Positions 8,640-18,065 are shown, counted from the first letter of the stretch. The stretch: DNA of 64,000 bases from Paraburkholderia largidicola (GCF_013426895.1 NZ_AP023176.1:1550001-1614000), one strand, 5' to 3'. Numbers and translations: made by a program. Notes: generated by a model not told the origin, from the sequence alone.

Positions 8640-9679
8640 TTGAGCAATCCCTTTTGCCAGGCCAACAGACGGTCGCGCACCTTGAACAGCAGCGTGATCA
8701 GACCGGAGCACATCAGCGCCATCACGAGCAGCGCGGCATACATGTTCGAGTACGCGGCCCAGCCTTGCGCCCATTGCAGATACCAGCCCAGCCCCGCCTT
8801 CACGCCCATCATCTCGGCGACGATCAGCACCGAGAACGATGCGCCCAGTCCCATGAACAATCCGACGAACACCGACGGCAGCGCGGCAGGAATCGCCACG
8901 CGCAAGATCAGGAACGACGCGCGTGCGCCGAGCGTGCGCGCGACGTCGTAGTAAGCCGAGTTCACGCCCGCGACCCCGGACCACGTCAGCACCGCGACGG
9001 GGAACGCAGTAGCGAGCGCGATCAGAAAGACACTTGCGCTGAAGCTCGACGGGAAAAAGAAGAACGCGAGCGGCAACCACGCGGTCGCTGGCAACGGGCC
9101 GATCAGACGCAGCACAGGGTGCAGCCAGTAACCCACGGCACGCGACCAGCCGATGCTCACGCCAATCGTGAAGCCCGTCAGCGCGCCGAGTGCATAGCCA
9201 TAAGCGAGCAACACGAACGAATGCCCGACGCTCGACGCAAGTCTCGGGAGGTCGTCGAAATACACCGCGATCAGTGCCTGAGGCGGCGCGAAGAACGGGC
9301 GCGGCAACCATTCGAGTTGCGCCGTGACGAGTTCCCACGCGGTAATGCCGATGGCGAGCGCGAGCAGCCACGGCGACGCTGCGATCCATCTGTCGATGCG
9401 TGCGCGCTTCGTGTCGGGTTGCGGCCTGACGGACCCGTTGGTCAGCCACGCGCGCGCGCCGATTGCCGCCGACAACGCGGCCACCGCGAGCTTCAGAATC
9501 AGCAGTTCACGCGTGTACGGCCAGTCGTCGAGTGCGGGCCACCATTGCGTCACGGCCGCGCCGCCGAGCCACGCAAGCGCCGCCAGCGCGGCGACGAGCG
9601 GCCCGCGGATCTCGCGCGGCGCAGCGGCATCGTCTGCCTGCAGGCCCGCAAGATCGATTGCCTGAGTGTGTGAGGACAT
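8633..9679 (-). CDS. ABC transporter permease, SsuC/TauC-like with N-terminal extension
   Basis: 348 residues from the ATG at 9679 with AGGAG upstream. The standard permease domain (BPD_transp_1) occupies about 150-340, with the coupling segment DVARTLGARASFLILRVAIP. Two or three extra hydrophobic segments lie in the first 120 residues (PLVAALAALAWLGGAAV and LILKLAVAALSAAIGARAWL), making it about 80 residues longer than a typical SsuC near 265. Translationally coupled to the ATPase gene. Confidence 0.9.
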   Translation of the reverse strand: MSSHTQAIDLAGLQADDAAAPREIRGPLVAALAALAWLGGAAVTQWWPALDDWPYTRELLILKLAVAALSAAIGARAWLTNGSVRPQPDTKRARIDRWIAASPWLLALAIGITAWELVTAQLEWLPRPFFAPPQALIAVYFDDLPRLASSVGHSFVLLAYGYALGALTGFTIGVSIGWSRAVGYWLHPVLRLIGPLPATAWLPLAFFFFPSSFSASVFLIALATAFPVAVLTWSGVAGVNSAYYDVARTLGARASFLILRVAIPAALPSVFVGLFMGLGASFSVLIVAEMMGVKAGLGWYLQWAQGWAAYSNMYAALLVMALMCSGLITLLFKVRDRLLAWQKGLLKW

Positions 9680-9705
9680 GTCGATACGCTCCTTGAAAGT
9701 GCGGC

Positions 9706-10701
9706 TCAAGCGTTGCCGATGGTCGTATCCGAAATCGCGCGCACGTCGATGCGGCGCGGCAGGATCGCATCGCGATACGCGGCGTCGGCCACCTTTTGCA
9801 GCGCCGCGATGTCGGCGTCGGAGACGAAGTGCTGTTTGAGCGACGCGCGCCTCGTGATCTGCTTCGCGGCATCGAGCGGTGAGCGCGTGAGGGTTGCGTA
9901 GATTTGCGCGTAGGCGTCGGCGTTCGCGACTGCCCAGTCGCCCGCGCGCTGATAACGCAGCAACACATCCGCGATGGCTGCGCGCTTGCGCGCATCCGCA
10001 AGCGCGGCACCCGAGGCCGTGATGAAACCCAGACCGCTGTTGATGCCCGTGCCGTCACGCAGAACGCGCGCGCCGCGTTGCACCGCGATGCCATAGTACG
10101 GATCGAAGGTCGCCCACACTTCGATCGAACCGGACGTGAACGCCGCGAATGCATCGACGGGCAAGATGAAGCGCACGGATACGTCGTCCTTCGACAACCC
10201 CGCCTCGGCGAGCGCGCCATATAACTGGAACTGCGAAATGCTGCCGCGCGCAGACGAAATGAACACCGTGCGACCCTTCAGGTCCGCGACCGTGCGGATC
10301 TTCGAATCCTGCGCGACGAGAATGCCGAGTTGCGCGCCGGAGCCGACGCGCGTCGCGACGATCTTCAAGGTCGGATCGCCAACGGCCGCTGCGAGCACGG
10401 GCAGATCGCCCGCAGGCGCGAGATCGACCGCGCCCGCGCGTTGCGCTTCGAAAAGCGGCGCCGCACCCTGGAAGTTGGCCCAGCGAAACGCGTATGGCGT
10501 GCCGTCGAGTACCTTCGCGGCTTCGGCGAGCGCGCGCGTGCCGCCCGCCTGATCGCCGAGCACGATCGTGGTCGATACCGCGTCGGCTGCTTGCGCATCG
10601 CGCGCGATCGATGCGGACAACACAGCAGCGGCAGGCGCCGCCGCGAGTGCGCGAAGTACCCGCCGTCGCGTGGAAAAAAACGTTGGAACAGAAGCGCTCA
10701 T
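9706..10701 (-). CDS. SsuA-type ABC transporter substrate-binding protein
   Basis: 331 residues. The leader is STRRRVLRALAAAPAAAVLS, a Tat-like n-region followed by a hydrophobic core and AQA-A cleavage near residue 39. Mature motifs ADLKGRTVFISSARGS and IEVWATFDPYYG mark the sulfonate-binding family. It is the first gene of the minus-strand operon, 26 bp before the permease start, and diverges from another binding protein at 10969. The inverted repeat 10748-10786 sits in its promoter region. Confidence 0.9.
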   Translation of the reverse strand: MSASVPTFFSTRRRVLRALAAAPAAAVLSASIARDAQAADAVSTTIVLGDQAGGTRALAEAAKVLDGTPYAFRWANFQGAAPLFEAQRAGAVDLAPAGDLPVLAAAVGDPTLKIVATRVGSGAQLGILVAQDSKIRTVADLKGRTVFISSARGSISQFQLYGALAEAGLSKDDVSVRFILPVDAFAAFTSGSIEVWATFDPYYGIAVQRGARVLRDGTGINSGLGFITASGAALADARKRAAIADVLLRYQRAGDWAVANADAYAQIYATLTRSPLDAAKQITRRASLKQHFVSDADIAALQKVADAAYRDAILPRRIDVRAISDTTIGNA

Positions 10702-10747
10702 AGGCCCTCACAGTCGATATGCAGGCAAGCGTAGCGACGAAGGACCA

Positions 10748-10786
10748 CCGTGAGAATTATTCTATTTATATATGTTTATCTCACGG
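10748..10786. promoter_or_regulatory. Inverted repeat in divergent promoter, candidate operator
   Basis: Perfect 8-bp arms CCGTGAGA (10748-10755) and TCTCACGG (10779-10786) flank a 23-bp AT-rich core between two divergent sulfur-type binding protein genes. Arm spacing of 31 bp, near three helical turns, suits binding by a dimer or tetramer such as a LysR or CysB-type regulator. This reading is inference. Confidence 0.45.
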
Positions 10787-10968
10787 CAATATTTATGTTT
10801 TGCATCTTTTGAATGGCGTGTCTGACACGATGAACATCACGTCGATGCTTATCGATAAGCGTGCAATCCATAGCTGAAACATTCGCTTAGGAAGCGTCGA
10901 TTCCGTTGCTACGATGGCGAATCGATCCATTGCTTCGCCCGATTCAACACAGACAACGGAATATACGT

Positions 10969-11973
10969 ATGGCGTCTATCTCACGACGGGCCTTTGCCCG
11001 CATCGCACTGGTTTCCCTGTTGGCACTGACATCGGCGCAGAGTTTCGCGCAAGCGTCCAACGCGAATGGCGCGCCTGTTTCGTTGCGCATCGGTTACCAG
11101 AAATCGTCGACACTCATTACGCTGCTCAAGACACGCGGCTCGCTCGAAAAAGCACTCGCGCCACTCAACGTGCGCGTTTCGTGGAACGAGTTCACAAGCG
11201 GCCTGCCGTTGACGGAAGCGCTCAACGTCGACGCCGTCGATTTCAGCGCTGACGTCGCCGACACCGTGCCGATCTTCGCGCAGGCCGCGCATGCGCGCTT
11301 CGTGTATGTCGCACAGGAAGCGCCTTCGCCCGGCGCGCAGGCAATCATCGTCAAGAAGGACACTCCATTGCACACGCTTGCCGACCTGAAGGGCAAGCGC
11401 ATCGCAGTGACGAAAGCGGCGGGCAGCCACTATCTGCTGCTTGCGGCGTTGAACAAAGCGGGGCTTGCATCGACCGATGTGAAGATCAGCTATCTCACAC
11501 CTGCGGACGGTCGCGCGGCGTTCGAGCGCGGCAGCGTCGATGCATGGATTACGTGGGACCCGTATGTCGCATCCGTCGACAAGAACGCCGACGTGCGAAT
11601 CCTTGCGAATGGCGACGGGCTGGCTTCGTATCAGCGCTACTATCTCGCGTCGAGCACGTTCGCCAGTGCGCATCCCGAAGTCGTTCAGGTCGTATTCGAG
11701 CAACTGAAGGAAGCGGGTGAATGGCTGCGCGCGCATCCCGACGACGCCGCGAAAACACTTGCGCCGATCTGGGGCCTCGACGCGACGACAATCGAACGCG
11801 CCAATGCGCGGCGCAGTTATCTGGTTCGGGCCGTTGCCGTCCAGAACTACAGCGAGCAGCAGATCATTGCCGATGCGTTCTACAAGAATGGTCTGCTGCC
11901 CGCCCGCGTCGAGACGAATCAGGCGCAGTTGTGGGACTTCACTACCAAACGGGCGAAAGCCATCGGTAGTTAG
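10969..11973 (+). CDS. SsuA-type ABC transporter substrate-binding protein
   Basis: 334 residues from the ATG at 10969 (weak GGA upstream; a 21-residue longer frame lacks signal-peptide logic). Signal peptide ISRRAFARIALVSLLALTSA then AQA; mature motifs RIGYQKSSTLITLLKTRGSL, DLKGKRIAVTKAAGSHY and VDAWITWDPYVASVD are classic for aliphatic sulfonate receptors. It stands alone as a plus-strand unit, divergent from the operon ending at 6740. It converges on the DHA kinase gene with 11 bp between stops. It would need the neighbouring permease. Confidence 0.9.
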   Translation: MASISRRAFARIALVSLLALTSAQSFAQASNANGAPVSLRIGYQKSSTLITLLKTRGSLEKALAPLNVRVSWNEFTSGLPLTEALNVDAVDFSADVADTVPIFAQAAHARFVYVAQEAPSPGAQAIIVKKDTPLHTLADLKGKRIAVTKAAGSHYLLLAALNKAGLASTDVKISYLTPADGRAAFERGSVDAWITWDPYVASVDKNADVRILANGDGLASYQRYYLASSTFASAHPEVVQVVFEQLKEAGEWLRAHPDDAAKTLAPIWGLDATTIERANARRSYLVRAVAVQNYSEQQIIADAFYKNGLLPARVETNQAQLWDFTTKRAKAIGS

Positions 11974-11984
11974 CGCAGGAACGG

Positions 11985-13685
11985 TTAGCGCACGAACGGC
12001 GTCAACGCACGCAGCCAGCACACCACGGCCACCGCGCCGCCGTCGGGTTCGCCCACGGCGCGCTCGCCGAGATAGCTCGCACGCCCGACGCGCGGCATCA
12101 TCGAAGCCGTCGATGCCGCGCCCTTCTCCGCCGCATCGACTGTGGCAGCCCACGCGGCGGCAAGCGGCTCGCCTCGATCGACAGCGGCAGTGAACGCGTC
12201 CGACGCAGGCCGCAACGCATCGAGCATCGTGCGCTCGCCGGGCTGGGCGCCGCCTAGCTCGGAGATCGCTTTGACGGCCAGATCGAACGCAGCGGCCCAA
12301 TCCGGTGCAGCGGGCGCATCGCTCTCACCGAGACGGCGCGACGCGCGCAGCAATGCCGTTGCATAGAACGGCCCGGAACTGCCCGCTATCGCGCGACGCA
12401 GCGTGACGGCGAGGTCGGCAAGCGCATCGGCCGCCGATGGCCATGCCGTCGCAGGAATCGCCAGCACGGCTTCGCCCGCGCGCTTCATGCTGGAGCCGAG
12501 GTCGCCGTCGCCCGCTTTCGAATCGAGTTCGGTCAGCCGCGCTTCATCGTCGATCAATGCGCGCGCGGCGGCGTCGAACGCAAGTTGCAACGGCGTGCGT
12601 TGTGCCGCTGCCTGATTCGACGACGCAACGGCGTCTTCCGCTGCGCCCGCCGCGATGCCCGTCGCGCCGTCGACATTCACGCGTCCCGCGCCCGGCCATG
12701 TCGCTACCTTCGTCGGGGCGTCGAGTAGCGCAAGGCGCTCGTCGTCGACGCGCATCACCGAGATCGAGCAGCCCGGCATGTTCAGCGCGGACAGCAGCGT
12801 GCCGCACCATGCGCGCTCGATACGCAGCCCGCGTTGCCTGAGTCCATTGATCGCCGCGCGCGCGACGACGGCCAGTTCCATCGGCGTCGTTGCGCCCAGA
12901 CCATTGATCAGCAGCGCAACGCGCTCGCCGCCCGACAGTCGCAGATCGTCGGTGATCGCCGTGAGCAAGGTATCCGTGAGTTGATCGGCAGGCATCGGCT
13001 TCGTGCGTTGCACGCCCTTCTCGCCATGAATGCCAAGGCCCAGTTCGATCTCGTCGTCCGCGAGACTGAAGCTCGACTGTTGCGTCGCGGGCAGCGTGCA
13101 GCCGTCGAGCGCGACGCCCATCGTGCCGATCGCATCGGCCGCACTGCGCGCAAGCGCCGCTACGTCCGCGAGCGTCTTGCCCGCCGCCGCTGCCGCGCCC
13201 GCGATCTTGTGCACGAACACCGTTCCCGCAATGCCGCGCCGCCGCCCGCGCCCGACGGTATTGCGCAGCGACACGTCGTCGGCCACGACGACGACTTCGA
13301 CGGGTATCCCTTCGGCGCGCGCCAGTTCGGCCGCGAGGCCGAAATTCAGGCGGTCGCCCGTGTAGTTCTTGACGACCAGCAGCGCCCCGTTCGGTCCCGC
13401 CGACGCGCGGATCGCCGCGAGCACGGCATCCGTCGAAGGCGACGTGAACACCTCGCCGCACACGGCCGCCGCCAGCATGCCGTCGCCGACATAGCCCGCG
13501 TGCGCGGGCTCGTGGCCGCTGCCGCCGCCCGAAATGATCGCGACGCGCCGCGCATGCGGCTCAGGCAGATCACGCCGCACGACGACATTCGCGTCGCGCA
13601 GCAAGGCGGTATCGGGCGCGAGCATCGCAAGACCTTCGAGCATCTCGCGCACGACATGCGACGGATCGTTCAGCAGCTTTTTCAT
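11985..13685 (-). CDS. Dihydroxyacetone kinase, fused DhaK-DhaL (ATP-dependent)
   Basis: 566 residues from the ATG at 13685, preceded by a GAGG. The DhaK half (about 1-330) has ISGGGSGHEPAHAGYVG and the covalent substrate-binding His220 in GLGIHGEKG. The DhaL half (about 365-566) has the magnesium/ATP loop KAGDGDLGSSM. A single-chain enzyme with both domains uses ATP rather than a PTS phosphoryl donor, and no PTS genes are near. It phosphorylates dihydroxyacetone, or a related short ketose, in the cytoplasm. Followed upstream by a LysR gene on the same strand, 81 bp away. Confidence 0.92.
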   Translation of the reverse strand: MKKLLNDPSHVVREMLEGLAMLAPDTALLRDANVVVRRDLPEPHARRVAIISGGGSGHEPAHAGYVGDGMLAAAVCGEVFTSPSTDAVLAAIRASAGPNGALLVVKNYTGDRLNFGLAAELARAEGIPVEVVVVADDVSLRNTVGRGRRRGIAGTVFVHKIAGAAAAAGKTLADVAALARSAADAIGTMGVALDGCTLPATQQSSFSLADDEIELGLGIHGEKGVQRTKPMPADQLTDTLLTAITDDLRLSGGERVALLINGLGATTPMELAVVARAAINGLRQRGLRIERAWCGTLLSALNMPGCSISVMRVDDERLALLDAPTKVATWPGAGRVNVDGATGIAAGAAEDAVASSNQAAAQRTPLQLAFDAAARALIDDEARLTELDSKAGDGDLGSSMKRAGEAVLAIPATAWPSAADALADLAVTLRRAIAGSSGPFYATALLRASRRLGESDAPAAPDWAAAFDLAVKAISELGGAQPGERTMLDALRPASDAFTAAVDRGEPLAAAWAATVDAAEKGAASTASMMPRVGRASYLGERAVGEPDGGAVAVVCWLRALTPFVR

Positions 13686-13766
13686 GGCTTTGAACCTCGG
13701 TGAATTCGAATTCGGGTGACGGATAAGCGGTTGGACCGCGAGCGGCCCGAAGGGCACACTTTAGCC

Positions 13767-14684
13767 TCAGCGCGCCGCCGGCGCATCGGCCGAACCCTGC
13801 GCCTTGACGAAATCGACGAAAGCGCGCAAAGGCGCGGGCAAATGACGTCGCCCCGGATAGTAGAGAAACGGCCCGGAAAACGGCTGCCACCATGTTTGAA
13901 GAATCGGCTCCAGCGCGCCGCTGTCCAGATGCTGGCTCAGCATCCCTTCGAACAGATGAATCACGCCGACGCCCGCCAGCGCGGCGCTGACGGCAAGCTC
14001 GATGGCCGCGCCCGGCCTGACCACCAGCGGCCCCGACGGATCGAGCCGCACCACTTCGCCGTCGCGCTCGAAATCCCACGTAGGCATCGCACCGCCGGCA
14101 AACTGGCCGCGCAGGCACGCGTGATCGAGCAGATCGCGCGGATGCTCGGGCCTGCCATGTGCATCGAGGTAGTCGGGCGTCGCGGCCGTCGCGAAACGCT
14201 GCACGCGCGGGCCGATGGGAATCGCGATCATGTCCTGCTCGAGCCGCTCTTCGTAGCGAATGCCGGCATCGCAACCTATGGACAGCACATCGGCAAAGCC
14301 GTCTTCGACCACGACCTCGACGCGGATGTCGGGATAGGTTTTCAGGAACGGCGCGATAAAGGAAGGCAGCACGATGCGCGCGGCGCTGGAAGGCACATTG
14401 AGCTTGAGCGTGCCGCTCGGCTTGTCGCGGAACACGTTGAGGACGTCGAGCGCCGCTTCCATCTCACTGAAGAGCGGCGTGAGCTTTTCGATCAGCCGCA
14501 GCCCCGCTTCCGTGGGCGCGACGCTGCGCGTGGTGCGGTTGAGCAGCCGCAGGCCGAGCTTCGTTTCGAGGCGGCGCACGGCGATGCTCAGGCTTGATGC
14601 GGAGACGCCGCTCATGCGCGCCGCGTCGCGGAAGCCGCCTGCGCGCGCTACCGACACGAAGGCGGCAAGGTCGTTCAGTTCCAT
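13767..14684 (-). CDS. LysR-family transcriptional regulator
   Basis: 305 residues, full family length. The winged helix is residues 1-60 (FRDAARMSGVSASSLSIAVRR) and the co-inducer domain follows. It is divergent from the aldo/keto reductase at 14791 (about 106 bp between starts), so that gene is the first candidate target; the DHA kinase downstream on the same strand is another. The family commonly autoregulates from such divergent promoters. Confidence 0.9.
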   Translation of the reverse strand: MELNDLAAFVSVARAGGFRDAARMSGVSASSLSIAVRRLETKLGLRLLNRTTRSVAPTEAGLRLIEKLTPLFSEMEAALDVLNVFRDKPSGTLKLNVPSSAARIVLPSFIAPFLKTYPDIRVEVVVEDGFADVLSIGCDAGIRYEERLEQDMIAIPIGPRVQRFATAATPDYLDAHGRPEHPRDLLDHACLRGQFAGGAMPTWDFERDGEVVRLDPSGPLVVRPGAAIELAVSAALAGVGVIHLFEGMLSQHLDSGALEPILQTWWQPFSGPFLYYPGRRHLPAPLRAFVDFVKAQGSADAPAAR

Positions 14685-14790
14685 GGAGGGCCATTGTTCA
14701 AGATTTTCAACAGCCCGTACACTTTAGATGGGTTTATTCAACAGCGCAATCCGAGCACACTGTGGCTCATCGACTACCAGGGAGCGCGCA

Positions 14791-15672
14791 ATGCCGAACT
14801 TCAATTCCACCGACACTTTCCCGCTGGCGGGCCGTCCCGTGCGCCGCATGGGTTACGGCGCGATGCAACTGGCCGGACCGGGCGTATTCGGGCCGCCGAA
14901 GGACCGCGACGCGTGCCTTGCTGTCTTGCGCGAGGCCGTTGCCTCCGGCGTCAATCACATCGACACCAGCGACTTCTACGGGCCGCACATCACCAACCAG
15001 ATCATTCGCGAGGCGCTGCATCCGTATCCCGATGACCTGACGATCGTCACCAAACTGGGCGCCGTCCGCGGCGACGACGGTGCGTGGCTTTCCGCGCGTG
15101 AGCCGGACGACCTGCGGCGCGGCGTGCACGACAATCTTCGCAACCTCGGCCTCGACGTGCTGGATGTCGTGAACATTCGCGTCATGGGGAACGTCCATAG
15201 CCCGGCGGAGGGATCGATCGAGGAGCAGGTCGTTGCGCTCGCGGAATTGCAGCGCGACGGGCTCGTGAAGCACATCGGCCTGAGCAACGTGACGGCCACG
15301 CAGATTGCCGAAGCACAGCGCATCGTGCCGATCGTCTGCGTGCAGAATCACTACAACCTCGTGCAGCGCGAAGACGATGCGCTCGTCGATCAACTGGCCG
15401 CGCAAGGCATCGCGTATGTGCCGTTCTTTCCGCTGGGCGGCTTTACGCCGATTCAGTCGTCCGCGCTGTCGGACCTCGCGCACACGTTGAACGCGACGCC
15501 GATGCAGGTGGCGCTCGCGTGGCTTCTGCATCGGTCGCCGAATATTCTGCTGATCCCCGGCACTTCATCGGTCGCGCATCTGCGCGAGAACATGCAGGCG
15601 GCTCAACTGCGCCTGAGCGATGACGTGCTCGCCGAACTCGATTCGATTGGACGTGCGAGCGGCGGCCACTAA
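14791..15672 (+). CDS. Aldo/keto reductase, YdbC-like
   Basis: 293 residues from the ATG at 14791 with GGAG close upstream. TIM-barrel NADPH-dependent oxidoreductase. Catalytic Asp58 and Tyr63 lie in HIDTSDFYG and Lys88 in IVTKLG; the cofactor phosphate segment is IPGTSSVAHLRENM. The usual catalytic His strand reads VVNIRVMG, so the His appears replaced, as I recall for the E. coli YdbC (pyridoxal reductase) subgroup. Likely reduces a small carbonyl compound under control of the divergent LysR. Confidence 0.87.
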   Translation: MPNFNSTDTFPLAGRPVRRMGYGAMQLAGPGVFGPPKDRDACLAVLREAVASGVNHIDTSDFYGPHITNQIIREALHPYPDDLTIVTKLGAVRGDDGAWLSAREPDDLRRGVHDNLRNLGLDVLDVVNIRVMGNVHSPAEGSIEEQVVALAELQRDGLVKHIGLSNVTATQIAEAQRIVPIVCVQNHYNLVQREDDALVDQLAAQGIAYVPFFPLGGFTPIQSSALSDLAHTLNATPMQVALAWLLHRSPNILLIPGTSSVAHLRENMQAAQLRLSDDVLAELDSIGRASGGH

Positions 15673-15691
15673 GTTCAGCGGCACCGTGAAC

Positions 15692-16471
15692 TCAGGGCAT
15701 GGCCGCCTTGAGCGCCGCGAGCGTCGGATCGTCCAGCTCAGCCGAGACGTGTAGCCCTTTGGCACGCTGAAAGGCGATGGCGGCCGTGCGCGTGCCGTCG
15801 CCAACCACGCCATCGACACCGCGCGTGTCGAAGCCCAGGTACGTCAAAGAAGCCTGTGCCGTACGTATTTCGATGCTCGGCGTGCCCTTGATCGAATAGA
15901 GTTGCTGGTAATGCAGCAGCTTGTCGTCATAGGCGTTTTTCTTGTAGTCCTTGCCGTTATAAAAGAACGCGACGCGTGCCCACGCCTTTTGCCTGAGTGC
16001 CAATGCCAACGACTCGTTGCTCATGATGAAGCGTCGCGCGCCGTCAAGCTGCGCATCTTCGTCGACGATGAAGGCCTGGACCATGGCTTCGGCGTTTGCG
16101 TAGCTCAGCTTCGATGCGTTGAACCCCATTATCTGCGGCAAGCCCCATGACGCGCTCTCGAGCGCGGCTCTCCGGTCGAGCTGCATCGCGCGCGCAAGAC
16201 GGTCGTACTCGGCCGCTCCGCCGCTGTAGCCGCCCGGTGTACTGGAGCTGATGTCGGGGTTCGACGCACTGAAGCGCCCGCCCGTGCGGTTATGAAAGAC
16301 GTGGCGTTCGAAGAGAATCTTCGGACGCCGGTCAGCGAGAAATCCAAAACCTTTGGTTTCCACCGTGACGAGTGCCCATAGCGAAGCAGCATCGACACCG
16401 AGCTGACCGAGTACGTTGTCGAATCCGTTTTGCGTCATCGGTGACGCTTTTCCCACAAACGCGCTGTTCAT
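15692..16471 (-). CDS. N-acetylmuramidase with C-terminal peptidoglycan-binding domain
   Basis: 259 residues. I chose the ATG at 16471 because GGAGG lies 5 nt before it; an ATG at 16486 in frame overlaps the upstream stop as ATGA. The N-terminal domain (about 15-185) is the endolysin-type N-acetylmuramidase, with likely catalytic Glu38 in LVTVETKGFGF and the family ERHVFHNRTGGRF segment. The C-terminal part (about 195-259) is a PG_binding_1 repeat (TYLGFDTRGVDGVVGDGTR). There is no signal peptide, so export needs a holin-like or secretion route. Coupled to the membrane gene at 16483. Confidence 0.88.
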   Translation of the reverse strand: MNSAFVGKASPMTQNGFDNVLGQLGVDAASLWALVTVETKGFGFLADRRPKILFERHVFHNRTGGRFSASNPDISSSTPGGYSGGAAEYDRLARAMQLDRRAALESASWGLPQIMGFNASKLSYANAEAMVQAFIVDEDAQLDGARRFIMSNESLALALRQKAWARVAFFYNGKDYKKNAYDDKLLHYQQLYSIKGTPSIEIRTAQASLTYLGFDTRGVDGVVGDGTRTAAIAFQRAKGLHVSAELDDPTLAALKAAMP

Positions 16472-16482
16472 ACCAACCTCCG

Positions 16483-17556
16483 TCATAGCTTGAGGGTGAG
16501 CGGCTTGTTATCGTCTTCGCTCGTCAGGTTCTCCTGCAGTTCGGCTTGCACCGCTTGCCCGCCACGCTGTCCGCTCGCGACGATGATGTGGTCGCGTCCA
16601 GGGTCGAACTGCAGTTCGACAAATCCATCGTCAGGCACGTCGATCTGCGCCCCGTCCACTACGAGACGCAGCGAGCCCGCGTCGAGTGTGTCAATGCCGT
16701 CGATCGCAAGGCGCGCGTTGACGGTCGGCTCATGCTCGTCCGTCGTCGCCTGTACGGACGCGGATGCCGATGCGGGCGCGGCGCCTTGGGGAGCTGACGC
16801 CGCGCTTTTGCCGCTACCGCTGGCGCCCGCGGCGGCGCCTGCGTCACCCGCATTCGGTTCTCCAGCTGCGCCAGTCTGGTCGCCCGGCGTACCGCCTAGC
16901 GACACCTTGAGATTCGGGTTGCGATCGAATGTATCGATCATCTGGCTGAACCGCTTCGCCCATTGCTTGGTTTCGTCCTCCGCCAGCCATTCGACCTTGA
17001 TGACGAAATCCCGCAAGATCGACGTGAACGGCGGCAGCGGTTCTTTGCCGATGACGGACCCTTGTGCCTGCGCCATCGCCTGAGCCCAGCTGAAGCGAAA
17101 ATCCGCCAGCAGAACTTCGAGCCTTGCCTGTGATTGACGAAAGCGAATCCATGAGCCGGATGCGTCGAAGAACTGGTCGAAGACCACCAGCGCGCCCGCT
17201 ATCGCCAGCAGCACATAGCCGATCTCCGCAAGCGGCAGCGCCGCGATCATGTCGAGCCAGCTCGAAGGCGTGTTCGGCGTCTTGCCGACGGCCGCGATCT
17301 TGATCAGAAAAGTGAGCAGAATGGGAGCGAGTGTTCCGAGCGCAAACAGCAGCAAGGACATGAAGCGGATTCGCTTGGCGACCGCTGCTCGCTCTGCCGC
17401 TTTCGCGTCGTACCAGTCGATACGATCGGTCGCATGCGTCACGGCCGTGGAAAACAACTCACTTAGCGTTCCGTCCCACGCGTCGCCCCGGTATTGTTCC
17501 GGACGGGTGGGAAATTGCCGATATGCGCCACCATGTGCTTCATTCGGAATATCCAT
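16483..17556 (-). CDS. SLATT-like two-helix membrane protein
   Basis: 357 residues from the ATG at 17556 with GAGAG upstream. A helix (DWYDAKAAERAAVAKRIRF) leads into membrane segments at about 65-87 and 108-127, followed by the conserved long helix (WIRFRQSQARLEVLLADFRFSW). This layout matches SLATT/DUF4231-type proteins, predicted pore-forming effectors in bacterial conflict systems. A low-complexity Ala/Gly/Ser linker (about 218-270) joins a C-terminal beta-rich domain. It overlaps the muramidase frame and probably forms one transcript with it. A holin-like role is an alternative. Function inferred. Confidence 0.7.
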   Translation of the reverse strand: MDIPNEAHGGAYRQFPTRPEQYRGDAWDGTLSELFSTAVTHATDRIDWYDAKAAERAAVAKRIRFMSLLLFALGTLAPILLTFLIKIAAVGKTPNTPSSWLDMIAALPLAEIGYVLLAIAGALVVFDQFFDASGSWIRFRQSQARLEVLLADFRFSWAQAMAQAQGSVIGKEPLPPFTSILRDFVIKVEWLAEDETKQWAKRFSQMIDTFDRNPNLKVSLGGTPGDQTGAAGEPNAGDAGAAAGASGSGKSAASAPQGAAPASASASVQATTDEHEPTVNARLAIDGIDTLDAGSLRLVVDGAQIDVPDDGFVELQFDPGRDHIIVASGQRGGQAVQAELQENLTSEDDNKPLTLKL

Positions 17557-18065
17557 CGTGCTCTCGCAATGAACTGATGCACAGGAGAAAACCAAAGAAC
17601 CCTGAGGCATGTACTTTTATTCATTGCGGAGTTCTTTATCAAACCTCTCGCCAGCCTCTCACCATGAAGCAGCGAACGCGAACATGTCGATGCCGATGTT
17701 CGTCAGTAAGCTAGCCTAGGACATTCTTGTTTTGTGGTTATGTTCGGTAGCGCACCGTGCCGCTGATATGAAAGACGAGACATCTGACGCATTTCTGAAA
17801 GCAGTAAACCGTCAGGCGCATGAATACATGCTTTTAAAAAGCTCCATAAGTACATCAAGCCGGCAAATGGATTTCAACGTGGTCATGGTGACTGGCTTCC
17901 GTGTTCGAAAGATCGGCAAAAGAAGCTTGCCTCAACTATGTTATGAGAGCACGTGAGCGGTGTATGTCAGCGCGAGCATTCCAATACGACGGGTCCTGAT
18001 CGTCTACGTTATTGCAGGCGTGCCGCAAGTCGTGCGAAATCCGCTTGCCCCCGCGGGCTCTGATC
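17557..18065. other. Divergent intergenic region, lower GC than neighbours
   Basis: About 510 bp between the SLATT-like gene and the phosphoesterase gene, visibly richer in A/T than flanking genes, which fits a promoter zone or a transferred segment. A 74-residue plus frame (17732-17956) has no ribosome site or recognisable domain and is not called. Confidence 0.5.

Noticed and set aside
7821..9449. A 542-residue minus-strand open frame running through the permease into the ATPase
   Set aside because: Only the last 272 residues form the ATPase; the upstream part is the out-of-frame shadow of the permease. The ATPase starts at 8639.
17732..17956. A 74-residue plus-strand frame between SLATT-like and phosphoesterase genes
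   Set aside because: No ribosome site, no domain, no coding bias beyond background.
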